Source: Wolbachia endosymbiont (group A) of Rhinocyllus conicus
GTDB taxonomy: Bacteria > Pseudomonadota > Alphaproteobacteria > Rickettsiales > Anaplasmataceae
Assembly: GCF_947250775.1 (NCBI RefSeq)
Contig: NZ_OX366349.1
Coordinates: forward strand, 558,001 to 622,000
DNA: 64,000 bases
Reading direction: 5' to 3'
Numbering within the stretch: position 1 is the stretch's first letter; every line of letters begins with the position of its first letter. The position numbers and the translations under genes were made by a program. Shown piece after piece: positions 52,667 through 61,771 of the stretch. Under the pieces are notes generated by a model. That model did not search any database. It worked only from the letters and a program-made list of their open reading frames with translations, and was not told where the DNA came from.

Positions 52667-53398
52667 CTAATTTTTTATGCAAGAGGTCCAATCATTCACC
52701 GTTCTTGCAAGCGATAGCACTCTCACTTCTCTTGCACCGGAGTTTAAAATTTCTTGAGAGCAAGATCTTACAGTTGCTCCGGTTGTTACCACATCATCAA
52801 CTAATATCACGATTTTATTTTCGATAATTTTCTTGTTGGTTATGCTAAAAGCCTTTTTCAAATTTTTTTCACGCTGTTTAAGTGAAAGACCAGCTTGAGG
52901 CGCAGTATGGCGAAGACGTTTTATTGCAAATGGCGTATAGGATAAATTGGACAACTTACTCAACTCTTTTGCAAGCAATGCTGCTTGATTATATTTACGT
53001 TTAAACAAGCGCATTTTATGTAACGGTATAGGAATTATGACCTCTGCGTTCTGAAACGTATCCTGATTAGCTTGGTGTATCCACTTTGCATAGATTTTTA
53101 CGTAATTCAAATTATCAAAAAATTTGAAATTTATAATCATGTTTTTACTATGTTGATCATAAGCAAAAACTGATCTTAATACTTTAAACGGTGGAGGATT
53201 GATGATGCACTTACCACACGTATGAATATTGTCTGAGATTACTACGCCACAAACATTGCAGTAATGCTTAGTTAGAAAATTGATTTTTTTGTTGCATTCA
53301 CTACACAGATTAAGATTTTCATCAATGATATATTCGCAACTTACGCATACGTTCGGAAATATAAGATTTGTAGCTTTTTTTAGTAAGAGAAGGTTCAC
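52667..53398 (-). CDS. comF: ComF-family phosphoribosyltransferase-like protein
   Basis: 243 aa. The N-terminal zinc-binding region has four CxxC-type pairs (VCVSCEYI, LCSECNKK, YCNVCG, TCGKCI). The C-terminal type I PRT domain has the PRPP loop VILVDDVVTTGATVRSC and PIPLHKMRLFKRKYNQAALL. Related to ComF/GntX; the exact role is unclear, with DNA uptake in some bacteria and a possible helicase link in others. No competence genes are nearby. Confidence 0.9.
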   Translation of the reverse strand: MNLLLLKKATNLIFPNVCVSCEYIIDENLNLCSECNKKINFLTKHYCNVCGVVISDNIHTCGKCIINPPPFKVLRSVFAYDQHSKNMIINFKFFDNLNYVKIYAKWIHQANQDTFQNAEVIIPIPLHKMRLFKRKYNQAALLAKELSKLSNLSYTPFAIKRLRHTAPQAGLSLKQREKNLKKAFSITNKKIIENKIVILVDDVVTTGATVRSCSQEILNSGAREVRVLSLARTVNDWTSCIKN

Positions 53399-53519
53399 AA
53401 TTCATTAAATATATTATAAAATTTATATAGTATAGCTAAAGTAACTTGTGCTTACACTCTTTCACTTTTTATTTCATCTCAATGTAATTCAAACTGAGCC
53501 ACTGCTGAAAAAGCAGAAC

Positions 53520-54167
53520 TTATAAATCAGTTTGCGGTATACCATTGACTAAAGTAGTCTCCGAATCACTCCGATTAGATAAAAGCTGATGTTTTTCTGG
53601 CTCCTGTATTTCACTTAACTTACTTTGCACTTTGTTGCAAGCCCACACAAGTGGCGTTATCATTGACGCGGCAGCCCAAATGATAGCAGCGCAAGAATAA
53701 CTTACAATCTTGTTAAATACTTCAGCTACTGCACTAGCACAATCTTGCCCAGCACTTAAAAATGCATTTGAATGATCAACTAATGATTTTGTACTTGCTT
53801 TTAAACAATAGTCCCCTGTTATTTTTGACAATAACTTGGCTGGAAAGTATGACGAATATGCCACCATCAAAAATAAAGGTTGCAATATTATGCTAGCTGC
53901 TAGAAAAGCACCCCGTTCACAAAGTGGAAACACTTCCTCTGCCCTGTAACCCACGTATTCACATTTATCATTGTTTTTATAATACTTGTTATAATCGTCT
54001 TTACTTCCAGCTCCACAAATTACATCTTTCACAGGTCCTAACACACTATCAACATAACTTACAGATTTATAGAAACTACTTTCTGGAGCTAGTGTGCAAT
54101 CTTCTGCTCTCTTAGCAGGTACAATTCCATGTTTAGCATAACTTTTAAAATATTGATATATTGACAT
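53520..54167 (-). CDS. Hypothetical multi-pass membrane protein, 215 aa
   Basis: Unknown function. The ATG at 54167 (MSIYQYFKSYAKHG) has GGAGAGGG just upstream and is preferred over one at 54194. Hydrophobic segments lie at about 95-120 (AASIILQPLFLMVAYSSYF) and 165-195 (SCAAIIWAAASMITPLVWAC). The N-terminal third is polar with Cys residues. The tail is Ser/Thr/Glu-rich (NRSDSETTLVNG). It may be a lineage-specific surface or host-contact protein, but no motif confirms it. Confidence 0.65.
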   Translation of the reverse strand: MSIYQYFKSYAKHGIVPAKRAEDCTLAPESSFYKSVSYVDSVLGPVKDVICGAGSKDDYNKYYKNNDKCEYVGYRAEEVFPLCERGAFLAASIILQPLFLMVAYSSYFPAKLLSKITGDYCLKASTKSLVDHSNAFLSAGQDCASAVAEVFNKIVSYSCAAIIWAAASMITPLVWACNKVQSKLSEIQEPEKHQLLSNRSDSETTLVNGIPQTDL

Positions 54168-54221
54168 TACCCTCTCCAAATCATAAATATGCAACCTAGC
54201 CTAATATAATTAAGAAATAGT

Positions 54222-57017
54222 TTATAATAAATACGTTTTAAGATACCTGCCTGTAACACTTTCTGGAATTTTTGCCACTTCTTCTGGAGTTCCAGTAGCA
54301 ATCACTTCTCCGCCTTTTATTCCGCCCTCTGGTCCGATGTCTATTATATAATCTGCAGTTTTTATAACGTGCAAATTGTGCTCGATAACTACAACAGTGT
54401 TTCCCAGATCGACTAATCTATGGAGTATTTTTAGTAAGTTATTTATATCTTCAAAGTGTAATCCAGTTGTTGGCTCATCAAGAATATACAATGTTCTTCC
54501 GGTAAATCGTTTTGATAGCTCTTTGGACAGCTTTATTCGTTGTGCTTCACCCCCAGACAACGTTGTTGACGACTGTCCGAGTTTTATATAGCCAAGCCCC
54601 ACTTCCTGCAAAGAAACCAACTTTTCTTTTACCATTGGAAGGTTTTCAAAAAAATCACAAGCCTGATCTATCGTCATATCAAGCACATCAGAGATTGATT
54701 TTCCTTTATAAGTAACTTCCAATGTTTCACGATTATACCTTCGCCCTTTACACTGCTCACACTTCACATAAACGTCCGGTAGAAAATGCATCTCTATCTT
54801 TAAGTGCCCATCACCTTTACAAGCCTCACACCTTCCCCCTCTGGTATTAAATGAAAACCGGCCTATATTATATCCCCTTGCTTTTGACTCCGAAAGACCT
54901 GCAAACCAATTTCTTATATGAGTAAACATACCGACATATGTTGCTGGATTTGACGCAGGAGTTCTACCAATTGGCGACTGATCAACTTCTATAACTTTAT
55001 CTATATATTCAAGGCCTTCTATTCTATCACACCGACCATACCGTGCAGACGAATGATATATCTTATGTGCTGAATATTTATATAACGTTTCTATGACTAA
55101 ACTTGATTTTCCCCCTCCTGATATTCCAGTAACACAAATAAGATTCCCTATAGGAAATTTAACGTTCACATTTTTTAAGTTATTTTCACATGCATTTATT
55201 ACTTTTATGAACTGAGTTGCTTGCTTTCTTCTCCTTGGAATTAAAATTTTTTTCTCTCCACTCAAATATTGCCCTGTTATGCTCCCTGAATTTCTTTGCA
55301 CCTGGTCTGGTGTTCCTTCTGCAACAACTTTTCCACCATTTACGCCAGCTCCAGGACCAATATCAATCGCATAATCAGCAGCCATTATTGTATCTTCATC
55401 ATGCTCAACAACGATTACAGTGTTACCCATGTCTCTCAAGTCTTTCAGTGTAGCAATTAACCGATCATTATCGCATTGATGAAGGCCTATCGAGGGTTCA
55501 TCAAGCACATACAGCACTCCTGTTAAACCAGAGCCAATTTGCGAAGCAAGTCTGATCCTCTGACTCTCACCGCCAGAGAGAGTGCTAGATTCTCGATCGA
55601 GCGTTAGGTAATTCAACCCTACATTCTTTAGAAATGCTAGCCTCTTGATTATTTCATTTAATATTTTACTTGAGATTTGCTTCTGTTGTTCTGTGAGCTT
55701 GTCTGGCAAATTTTCAAACCACTTAAGGGATTTATCGATGCTGAGCCCTGATATTTCACCTATATGTCTGCTATCAATTTTCACTGTGAGTGCTTCTTTT
55801 CTCAATCTATGGCCAGTACATTCCTTACAATGAATAACAGAGCAGTATCGCTCAACAAGCGTTTCATCATAATCCATCTGGTTCTCCAAGATACTGATCA
55901 AACCTTGAAATTTATTAGAGCCAAAGAGTATCATATCTTTTACTTCTTGATCTATGTTCTTCCACGGAACATCAAGGCTAAATTTACAATTTTCAGCCAG
56001 TGATAGAATTGCACTTTTTAGAAATCCATAACTTGTGTGCACTTGACGGAACATTGGTCCTACCGGCTTTAAAGCACCCTCAGATATTGAAAGAGTTTCA
56101 TCTGGCACTATCAGCTTTACATCAACAGCCAGCTTTTTACCAAGCCCATTACACGAACCACATGCACCGTAAGGGCTGTTAAAAGAAAATAATCTTGGTT
56201 CTATTTCCTCAAGAGTGAAACCAGACTCGGGGCATGCAAAATTCTCTGAAAAAGTCAGAATTTGACCATTTTTATACTCGGAATTATGGTTGTCAGGTAG
56301 GTTTACTACTTCTACATACATTAGACCATTACCAAGTTTTAGTGCGGATTCTATACTACTTGGCAGTCGATTTCCTATATCGCCCAATATTGATATTCTA
56401 TCTGCAACCACAAAAACGTCGTGTTTCTTGTTCTTATCGAGTTTAGGCAAGTCATCTACATTGTACACTTCACCATCTATTTTGAACCTTACGTAACCTT
56501 GTCTTTTAATTTCCAATATCTCTTTGAGATGTTCTCCCTTTCTACCACGCACAACAGGGGCAAGTATATATATTTTAGTTTCTAAAGGTAACGCAATTAT
56601 AGTATCTACAATTTGAGATACAGTTTGCTTTGTTATCGGTAATCCAGTTGCAGGTGAATAAGGAACCCCTATTCGTGCATATACTAAGCGCAAGTAATCG
56701 TAAATTTCGGTAACAGTTCCAACTGTTGACCTTGGATTTTTTGAGATCGATTTCTGGTTGATAGATATTGCAGGGGAAAGACCTGTAATCGACTCAACAT
56801 CTGGTTTATCCTGAATGTTGAGAAATTGACGCGCGTAAGCTGATAGGCTTTCAACGTATCGGCGTTGGCCTTCTGCATAAATCGTATCAAATGCGAGACT
56901 AGATTTACCAGAACCACTTAGCCCAGTTATAACAACTAGCTTATTTTTCGGTATATTGACATCTATACCTTGCAGATTATGTTCCCTTGCACCCTTAACT
57001 CTTATAAAATCGTCCAT
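54222..57017 (-). CDS. uvrA: Excinuclease ABC subunit A
   Basis: Damage-recognition ATPase of nucleotide excision repair, 931 aa, normal length. Two ABC modules: Walker A GLSGSGKSSLAF and GISGGGKSSLVI; signatures TLSGGESQRIRLAS and TLSGGEAQRIKLSK; Walker B YVLDEPSIGLH and YILDEPTTGLH. The main zinc module CEACKGDGH ... CEQCKGRRY is intact. The first zinc module reads ACPESGF ... CGSCNGLG with one Cys replaced, a form common in alphaproteobacteria. No repeat insertion. Confidence 0.97.
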   Translation of the reverse strand: MDDFIRVKGAREHNLQGIDVNIPKNKLVVITGLSGSGKSSLAFDTIYAEGQRRYVESLSAYARQFLNIQDKPDVESITGLSPAISINQKSISKNPRSTVGTVTEIYDYLRLVYARIGVPYSPATGLPITKQTVSQIVDTIIALPLETKIYILAPVVRGRKGEHLKEILEIKRQGYVRFKIDGEVYNVDDLPKLDKNKKHDVFVVADRISILGDIGNRLPSSIESALKLGNGLMYVEVVNLPDNHNSEYKNGQILTFSENFACPESGFTLEEIEPRLFSFNSPYGACGSCNGLGKKLAVDVKLIVPDETLSISEGALKPVGPMFRQVHTSYGFLKSAILSLAENCKFSLDVPWKNIDQEVKDMILFGSNKFQGLISILENQMDYDETLVERYCSVIHCKECTGHRLRKEALTVKIDSRHIGEISGLSIDKSLKWFENLPDKLTEQQKQISSKILNEIIKRLAFLKNVGLNYLTLDRESSTLSGGESQRIRLASQIGSGLTGVLYVLDEPSIGLHQCDNDRLIATLKDLRDMGNTVIVVEHDEDTIMAADYAIDIGPGAGVNGGKVVAEGTPDQVQRNSGSITGQYLSGEKKILIPRRRKQATQFIKVINACENNLKNVNVKFPIGNLICVTGISGGGKSSLVIETLYKYSAHKIYHSSARYGRCDRIEGLEYIDKVIEVDQSPIGRTPASNPATYVGMFTHIRNWFAGLSESKARGYNIGRFSFNTRGGRCEACKGDGHLKIEMHFLPDVYVKCEQCKGRRYNRETLEVTYKGKSISDVLDMTIDQACDFFENLPMVKEKLVSLQEVGLGYIKLGQSSTTLSGGEAQRIKLSKELSKRFTGRTLYILDEPTTGLHFEDINNLLKILHRLVDLGNTVVVIEHNLHVIKTADYIIDIGPEGGIKGGEVIATGTPEEVAKIPESVTGRYLKTYLL

Positions 57018-57317
57018 ATTATACTATATAACGTATTTTAACCATTATAGCCTTAAAATACATGAATTTACAGTGATATGTTGATTTTCTATTGATTTTT
57101 TCAACTGTTACGGAAAATTAGGCAGCGTTTGATAAATCGTCATTCCGCTACTTGTTAGCGGAATCTATGCTGAGATACCGGGCGGTATGACGTAGGGCTG
57201 TACAACTTGTGTTAGAGTCTTAGGGCAAATCTACTACCTATAAATTCTAAACTGTTGTTACGTATTAGGACCACCAACCCAGGACCCAAAGTCAGTTTAG
57301 CTATATCAGAAAACAGG
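57018..57317. other. 300-base gap upstream of uvrA holding one palindromic repeat pair
   Basis: GTCATTCCGCTACTTGTTAG then CGGAATC (57139-57166) and a damaged GATACCGGGCGGTATGAC (57173-57190) are the only recognised items. The part next to uvrA (57018-57060) is A+T-rich and may hold its promoter. Confidence 0.6.
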
Positions 57318-57830
57318 TTATGTGGAAATCTTAAAATACTTCTTGTTCGCCAAGCAAAATAAATACATTCCTACAAACAAGCAGATGCTTAATACTGACG
57401 CATAAGAAAACTTAAAAATTAAATCTCTAATATATATTGCTAAGCATTTACCTGCAGAAAATTTGTATAGTAATCCAACACATACAACGGCACTATCAAT
57501 TACTGATGCCATAATTAAAGTAATGAAATTTGCCATATGAAAATTCAACTTGGACTTCAATTTTTCAAAAACAATTATGCTTGAGAGAAGAGATACTAAA
57601 ATTGCAGCATATGAAGTCAATATCATCAAACTAAAACTTTGCCATTTTAAAATACAGCATAGCGCTGTACACACTATTAAGCTATACGTAGCTTTTTCTT
57701 TGCCATAAAATTCAACCATTGAATTTACAACTAAAGCAGCTCCTATAAATAAAGCAGCACATATCATCAATTTATTTGAAGCGTTGAGTAAAGAAAGACT
57801 GATAAATAAGAGTGTCAGTAAAATAGACAT
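57318..57830 (-). CDS. Membrane protein resembling the VUT (queuosine-precursor transporter) family
   Basis: 170 aa, about five to six hydrophobic helices. The motif ALVVNSMVEFYGKEKATYSL near residue 33 resembles the VUT-family pattern of an Asn/Asp-x3-E-x-YG-x-KKA helix start. A later SVIDSAVVCVGLL fits the conserved polar helix. Family members import queuine or preQ precursors. The protein is somewhat shorter than typical (about 200-230 aa), so it may be a reduced form. The call is tentative; no tgt or queG lies nearby. Confidence 0.6.
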   Translation of the reverse strand: MSILLTLLFISLSLLNASNKLMICAALFIGAALVVNSMVEFYGKEKATYSLIVCTALCCILKWQSFSLMILTSYAAILVSLLSSIIVFEKLKSKLNFHMANFITLIMASVIDSAVVCVGLLYKFSAGKCLAIYIRDLIFKFSYASVLSICLFVGMYLFCLANKKYFKIST

Positions 57831-58044
57831 AACTACCTACCCAAATTTAATGACATACATTTATTTTAAGTAAATATTGCACATAGTGAAAGAATTATTT
57901 AACATAATTAAAAAAAATATTTTAAACTGACATAACTATTTCCCAAATCTTTCAGATCTACTTTTGTAATGTTTTTAACACTTAAGAAAATTTTTATTAT
58001 ATGCATGTTGAATATTATTTTATTCAAATTACAAAGAGGAATCT
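57831..58044. other. A+T-rich divergent spacer
   Basis: 214 bases between divergent genes. No repeat or frame is recognised. AAAGAGGA near 58035 is the ribosome binding site of the next gene. Confidence 0.5.
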
Positions 58045-58446
58045 ATGAACAATAAGATACATTTAGAAAAAGTAACCAATTACGAAGTTCATGAACATGA
58101 AGGTTATAAACACTATAGTATAACTTCAAAGAAAAATTTAGATCCTGATTCTCATGAAAGAAATTACTATGTAAGCATTAATCCAGAAATACAGGGAGTG
58201 CAGGAAGAGCCTACTGGGCTATATGAGTTGCATATTGCTAAGGGTTTTAATGGATCTGGGTATATCGATTATATAGATATTAGACACTTAAATTTAGTAC
58301 GAGAACCTGAGTATAACGAACAGAGTAGAACTGTAAATGTTGAATTAGAGTTTGCTCAAACAAGCGAACCTACTCAAGTTTTTTCGCATAATTATGGTAG
58401 ATCCTTTTTAAAGGAATTTATTGATATCTCGATGGATTTAATATAA
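58045..58446 (+). CDS. Hypothetical protein, 133 aa
   Basis: Good ribosome binding site (AGAGGA, 7 bases before ATG). The product is soluble and acidic, with alternating polar and aromatic residues suggesting beta structure (YEVHEHEGYKHYSITSKKN, YELHIAKGFNGSGYIDYIDI, VNVELEFAQTSEPTQVF). No family recognised, no signal peptide, no operon partner. Confidence 0.65.
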   Translation: MNNKIHLEKVTNYEVHEHEGYKHYSITSKKNLDPDSHERNYYVSINPEIQGVQEEPTGLYELHIAKGFNGSGYIDYIDIRHLNLVREPEYNEQSRTVNVELEFAQTSEPTQVFSHNYGRSFLKEFIDISMDLI

Positions 58447-58547
58447 GCATACGCTTGATATAATAGCCTAAGTTTTTGACCATATCGTAGAAGGTTTGAT
58501 TATAACTGATTCAGAAATTCTTTAATTTTTGATGCTAATCGAACCTT

Positions 58548-61500
58548 TTACATGTAAAAACTATAACTATAAGCCAAACTCTCTACTTTCACTTCAATAA
58601 TATCCTTTATATTTAGCACCTTTTTCTCTGTTACTTCACCAATATATGAATAAACTACGCCTTTAAACAATTCTTCAAACCTCTGCTGATTTTGTGGTGC
58701 AATAGTAACCAAAATTCTACTTTGCGATTCAGAAAACATTATTATCTTGTTTATTATGTCTGTATTTTGTGTTTTTCCTATTGGTACTAGTGAAAGATCG
58801 ATTTCAGCACCAAGGTCTCCTGCAATTAGCGATTTTGCCAGAGCAATAATTAAGCCGCCTAAGTTTGGTGCAATTGCAGAGGCAATTATGCCATCTTTTA
58901 TTGCCTGGTTGTAACGCTCATATAACTTCCTAGCGCTCTTTGCATCAACTTTTGGCACGTTGTTATTATCTATTCCACTATATAACTGATATTCAGATCT
59001 ACCAAGCTCATCGTGGGTTGTACCAAGCACATATATCAAGTCCCCTGGCATTTTCACATCAAGCGATACCGCATTTTCAATATTTTCTATAACTCCAATT
59101 GCTGAAATGAGTAATGAAGGTGGTGCAGATATTATCACTTTCTCGCCATTTTCGTCATATCCCTTGAAGTCATTGAACATACTGTCTTTTCCGGATATGA
59201 ATGGCGTTTTAAATGCAGTTGCAAAGTCGTAACAAGCCTCTGCAGCTCTCTTTAGCTGCCATAGCCTTTCTGGATTATAAGCATCGCACCAGCAAAAATT
59301 GTCGAGCAACGCTAGATGATTTATATTTCCTCCTGCAGCTACGTAGTTGCGTATTGCAGTGTCAATCGCACATGCTGCCATGTGATAAGTGTCAATTTCT
59401 CCATAACTTGAGCCAAATCCCTGCGATTTTACAACACCTTTGTTTGAAGAAAGGACTGGCCTCGAGACAACAGCTTCACTGCACACTCTTCCCTTGCCTT
59501 GCAATGGTTTTAGCACTGACGATCCTTGAACTTCATGGTCATATTGCACCACTATGAACTCTTTACTGCATATGTTTGGTCTGCTCAGCATTTTTTTTAA
59601 TGCAAAGGTGTCATTCCAGTGCTTGACACTGGAATCCATTTCACATTCAATTCCACCGTTGGATGGGTTTTTGCATAAAATGTTTGCAGGCTCAGCCTGC
59701 TGGATCCCAGTGTCAGCTACTTGGATGACAGGGAAGAGTGTTGGGATGACAGGAGAGGGTTCCGGAATGACAGCAGGCTCCTTAGACCATGGCTTTGTCT
59801 GTAAATGCACTTTGGGATTACCGTCATGCAGAAATTCAGTTTCGATGTCCATTATTACTTTCCCTTCAGGACATTTAACAACAGCTTTACCACTTTCGTT
59901 AAACTCTCCAATCACACAAACCTCCACATCATGTTTTTTCATGATTTGCTTAAACATAGGAAGATTTTCTTCTGGCACTGCTAAGGTCATTCTCTCTTGT
60001 GATTCTGATATCCATATTTCCCACGGAGCCATACCATCGTTTTTAAGGAGAACCTTGCTCAAATCAACTTCAAATCCGTCTTTTCCCATTTCACCAATGG
60101 ACGATGATAGACCGCCTGCTCCATTATCCGTTATTGCATTATAAAGACCAAGATCTCTTGCTTTTATGACGGCATTGGATAGTTTTTTTTGTGTTATGGG
60201 GTCGCCAATTTGCACAATCGTTGAAGGGCTGTTTCCCGACAAAGCCTCTGAAGAAAACGTTGCACCGTGAATTCCATCTCTTCCAACTCTTCCACCAATA
60301 ATTACGATTTTATCGCCGTTTTTAGGCCCTTTGATGTGTGAAGGTACATTATTTATACTGCGCGGAATAGTTCCAACACTTCCAACAAAGACCAGCGGCT
60401 TTCCACAAAATCTATCGTCAAAATATACTGATCCAAGTTGTGTTGGAATACCGCAGCAGTTGCCAGCAACATTAACGCCATGAATCACTTCTTTCATTAT
60501 ATATTTTGGCGGTAAAATCTCATCAGTACGCTCCTTGTCCCTATAAAATTTGCCTTTTGCTTCTTTGGCAAAGCAAAAGTAATAAGTATTCATTATAGGC
60601 TCCGCGCCTTTCCCGAAACCCACTATATCACGATTAACTCCAAGCACTCCGGTCATTGCTCCACCAAATGGATCAAGAGCTGAAGGGCTATTGTGAGTTT
60701 CAACTTTATCTACAATCAAGTAATCGTCATCAAAAATTATTCCTCCTGCGTTGTCGGAGAAAACTGACACGCATATGTCAGAATTTATCTCACGCGTTGC
60801 ACGCTTAATATAATGAGCATATAGACCGTCTTTTATTTCATCAATAGGGGAGCAAAAAATATTGTGTTTACAATGTTCAGACCAAGTCTGTGCCAGAGAC
60901 TCAAGTTCAATATCATATGGATTTCTACCGAGTTTTTTAAAGTAATCCTTTATAGCTTTCATTGCTGCCAGCGAGAGCCCTAAAGTGCCATTACCATCGA
61001 TTCCATCTCTGCTGATTTTTTCAAGCTCTTGGTCACTCACATTGAGGTCAACAGACTTAGTACTATCCTCTGTCATCCCAACCCTACCTTCTGTCATTCC
61101 AGTGCTTGACACTGGAATCCAGTTTTCATTATACAATTGCTTGAAGTTTCCTGGATCCAAGTACTGGATGACACCAGGTGAGGCATTCGATTTACCATAA
61201 TACTTCCAACGGCGATTGCTGTTTTCTTTATAAACAAGAATGCAATACTCAGTGATAGGGTTGAATTCTTGCTTTATATCATCTTCGGTTGGCATGCTTC
61301 CTTTACCCAAAATCAGCTTTGAACTTCTTGCTTTGATATGAACGCCTTCATCAATGTGGCCCTTGCTAATTAAATACTCTCTAACAATTTGTTTCGCTGT
61401 GTTGCCCACATTGTCAGTCATGCCAGGTAAAAAGCTTATTTCCAAGCCCCACTTTGCTTGTGGTTCTATGAAGTCATATTGAAGGTTTTCATTGTAGGAA

Positions 61501-61664
61501 TAATAACGGCAGTCTTGTATGACTTTATTATAAAATAGCCCACAAATTTCTTCATGTAATTTTGATGGTAATTCTTTGCTTATGTAAATCAAGTAAACAT
61601 TAACTACCCTTCTGCGGCCAACTTGTTCACATTTATTTAAAACTTCTATTCTAATGTTTGTCAT
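58548..61664 (-). CDS. purL: Phosphoribosylformylglycinamidine synthase, long form with several repeat insertions
   Basis: Fourth step of purine synthesis (FGAR to FGAM). 1,038 aa. An N-terminal PurS-like region (about 1-150: RIEVLNKCEQVGRRRVV ... EISFLPGMTDNVGNTAKQ) is fused to the two PurM-like halves (LAQTWSEHCKHNIF, KVETHNSPSALDPFGGA, ATFSSEALSGNSPSTIVQIG, and FISGKDSMFNDFKG). No glutaminase domain is present; PurQ must be separate. Three stretches come from palindromic repeats: near residues 165-198 (VIQYLDPGNFKQLYNENWIP), near 631-656 (VIPTLFPVIQVADTGIQQ) and near 677-686 (MDSSVKHWND). All lie in linkers between conserved blocks. Confidence 0.93.
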   Translation of the reverse strand: MTNIRIEVLNKCEQVGRRRVVNVYLIYISKELPSKLHEEICGLFYNKVIQDCRYYSYNENLQYDFIEPQAKWGLEISFLPGMTDNVGNTAKQIVREYLISKGHIDEGVHIKARSSKLILGKGSMPTEDDIKQEFNPITEYCILVYKENSNRRWKYYGKSNASPGVIQYLDPGNFKQLYNENWIPVSSTGMTEGRVGMTEDSTKSVDLNVSDQELEKISRDGIDGNGTLGLSLAAMKAIKDYFKKLGRNPYDIELESLAQTWSEHCKHNIFCSPIDEIKDGLYAHYIKRATREINSDICVSVFSDNAGGIIFDDDYLIVDKVETHNSPSALDPFGGAMTGVLGVNRDIVGFGKGAEPIMNTYYFCFAKEAKGKFYRDKERTDEILPPKYIMKEVIHGVNVAGNCCGIPTQLGSVYFDDRFCGKPLVFVGSVGTIPRSINNVPSHIKGPKNGDKIVIIGGRVGRDGIHGATFSSEALSGNSPSTIVQIGDPITQKKLSNAVIKARDLGLYNAITDNGAGGLSSSIGEMGKDGFEVDLSKVLLKNDGMAPWEIWISESQERMTLAVPEENLPMFKQIMKKHDVEVCVIGEFNESGKAVVKCPEGKVIMDIETEFLHDGNPKVHLQTKPWSKEPAVIPEPSPVIPTLFPVIQVADTGIQQAEPANILCKNPSNGGIECEMDSSVKHWNDTFALKKMLSRPNICSKEFIVVQYDHEVQGSSVLKPLQGKGRVCSEAVVSRPVLSSNKGVVKSQGFGSSYGEIDTYHMAACAIDTAIRNYVAAGGNINHLALLDNFCWCDAYNPERLWQLKRAAEACYDFATAFKTPFISGKDSMFNDFKGYDENGEKVIISAPPSLLISAIGVIENIENAVSLDVKMPGDLIYVLGTTHDELGRSEYQLYSGIDNNNVPKVDAKSARKLYERYNQAIKDGIIASAIAPNLGGLIIALAKSLIAGDLGAEIDLSLVPIGKTQNTDIINKIIMFSESQSRILVTIAPQNQQRFEELFKGVVYSYIGEVTEKKVLNIKDIIEVKVESLAYSYSFYM
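59609..59637. repeat. Palindromic element inside purL (C-proximal)
   Basis: TGTCATTCCAGTGCTTGACA followed by CTGGAATCC. Read on the minus strand as MDSSVKHWNDT. Confidence 0.8.
59700..59772. repeat. Palindromic element inside purL (middle), with short repeats
   Basis: GGATCCCAGTGTCAGCTACT and TGGATGACA, then the half units TTGGGATGACAGG and CCGGAATGACAGC. This matches the short-unit arrays at 36586 and 38154. It encodes a Pro/Val/Ile-rich linker. Confidence 0.8.
61071..61173. repeat. Long palindromic element inside purL (N-proximal)
   Basis: TGTCATCCCAACCC, then TGTCATTCCAGTGCTTGACA and CTGGAATCCAG, CATTATACAATTGCTTG, and CTGGATCCAAGTACTGGATG ending ACA. On the minus strand it reads NFKQLYNENWIPVSSTGMT, the same peptide frame as in murE and addB. 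Confidence 0.85.
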
Positions 61665-61771
61665 GTAATGTTATTAAGGACTTTAATATATAATAACATA
61701 AGAAACTGCGAGCACATTTATATTTTGAGTGATTTCTATATAATAAAATATTGTATTAATTGTTACTGTTA

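Noticed and set aside
54376..56496. Several plus-strand frames of 60-80 codons within uvrA
   Set aside because: All are antisense to strongly conserved UvrA sequence and lack ribosome binding sites.
59554..60144. Plus-strand frame of 196 codons within purL
   Set aside because: Antisense to PurL, with sequence made up partly of the palindromic repeats.
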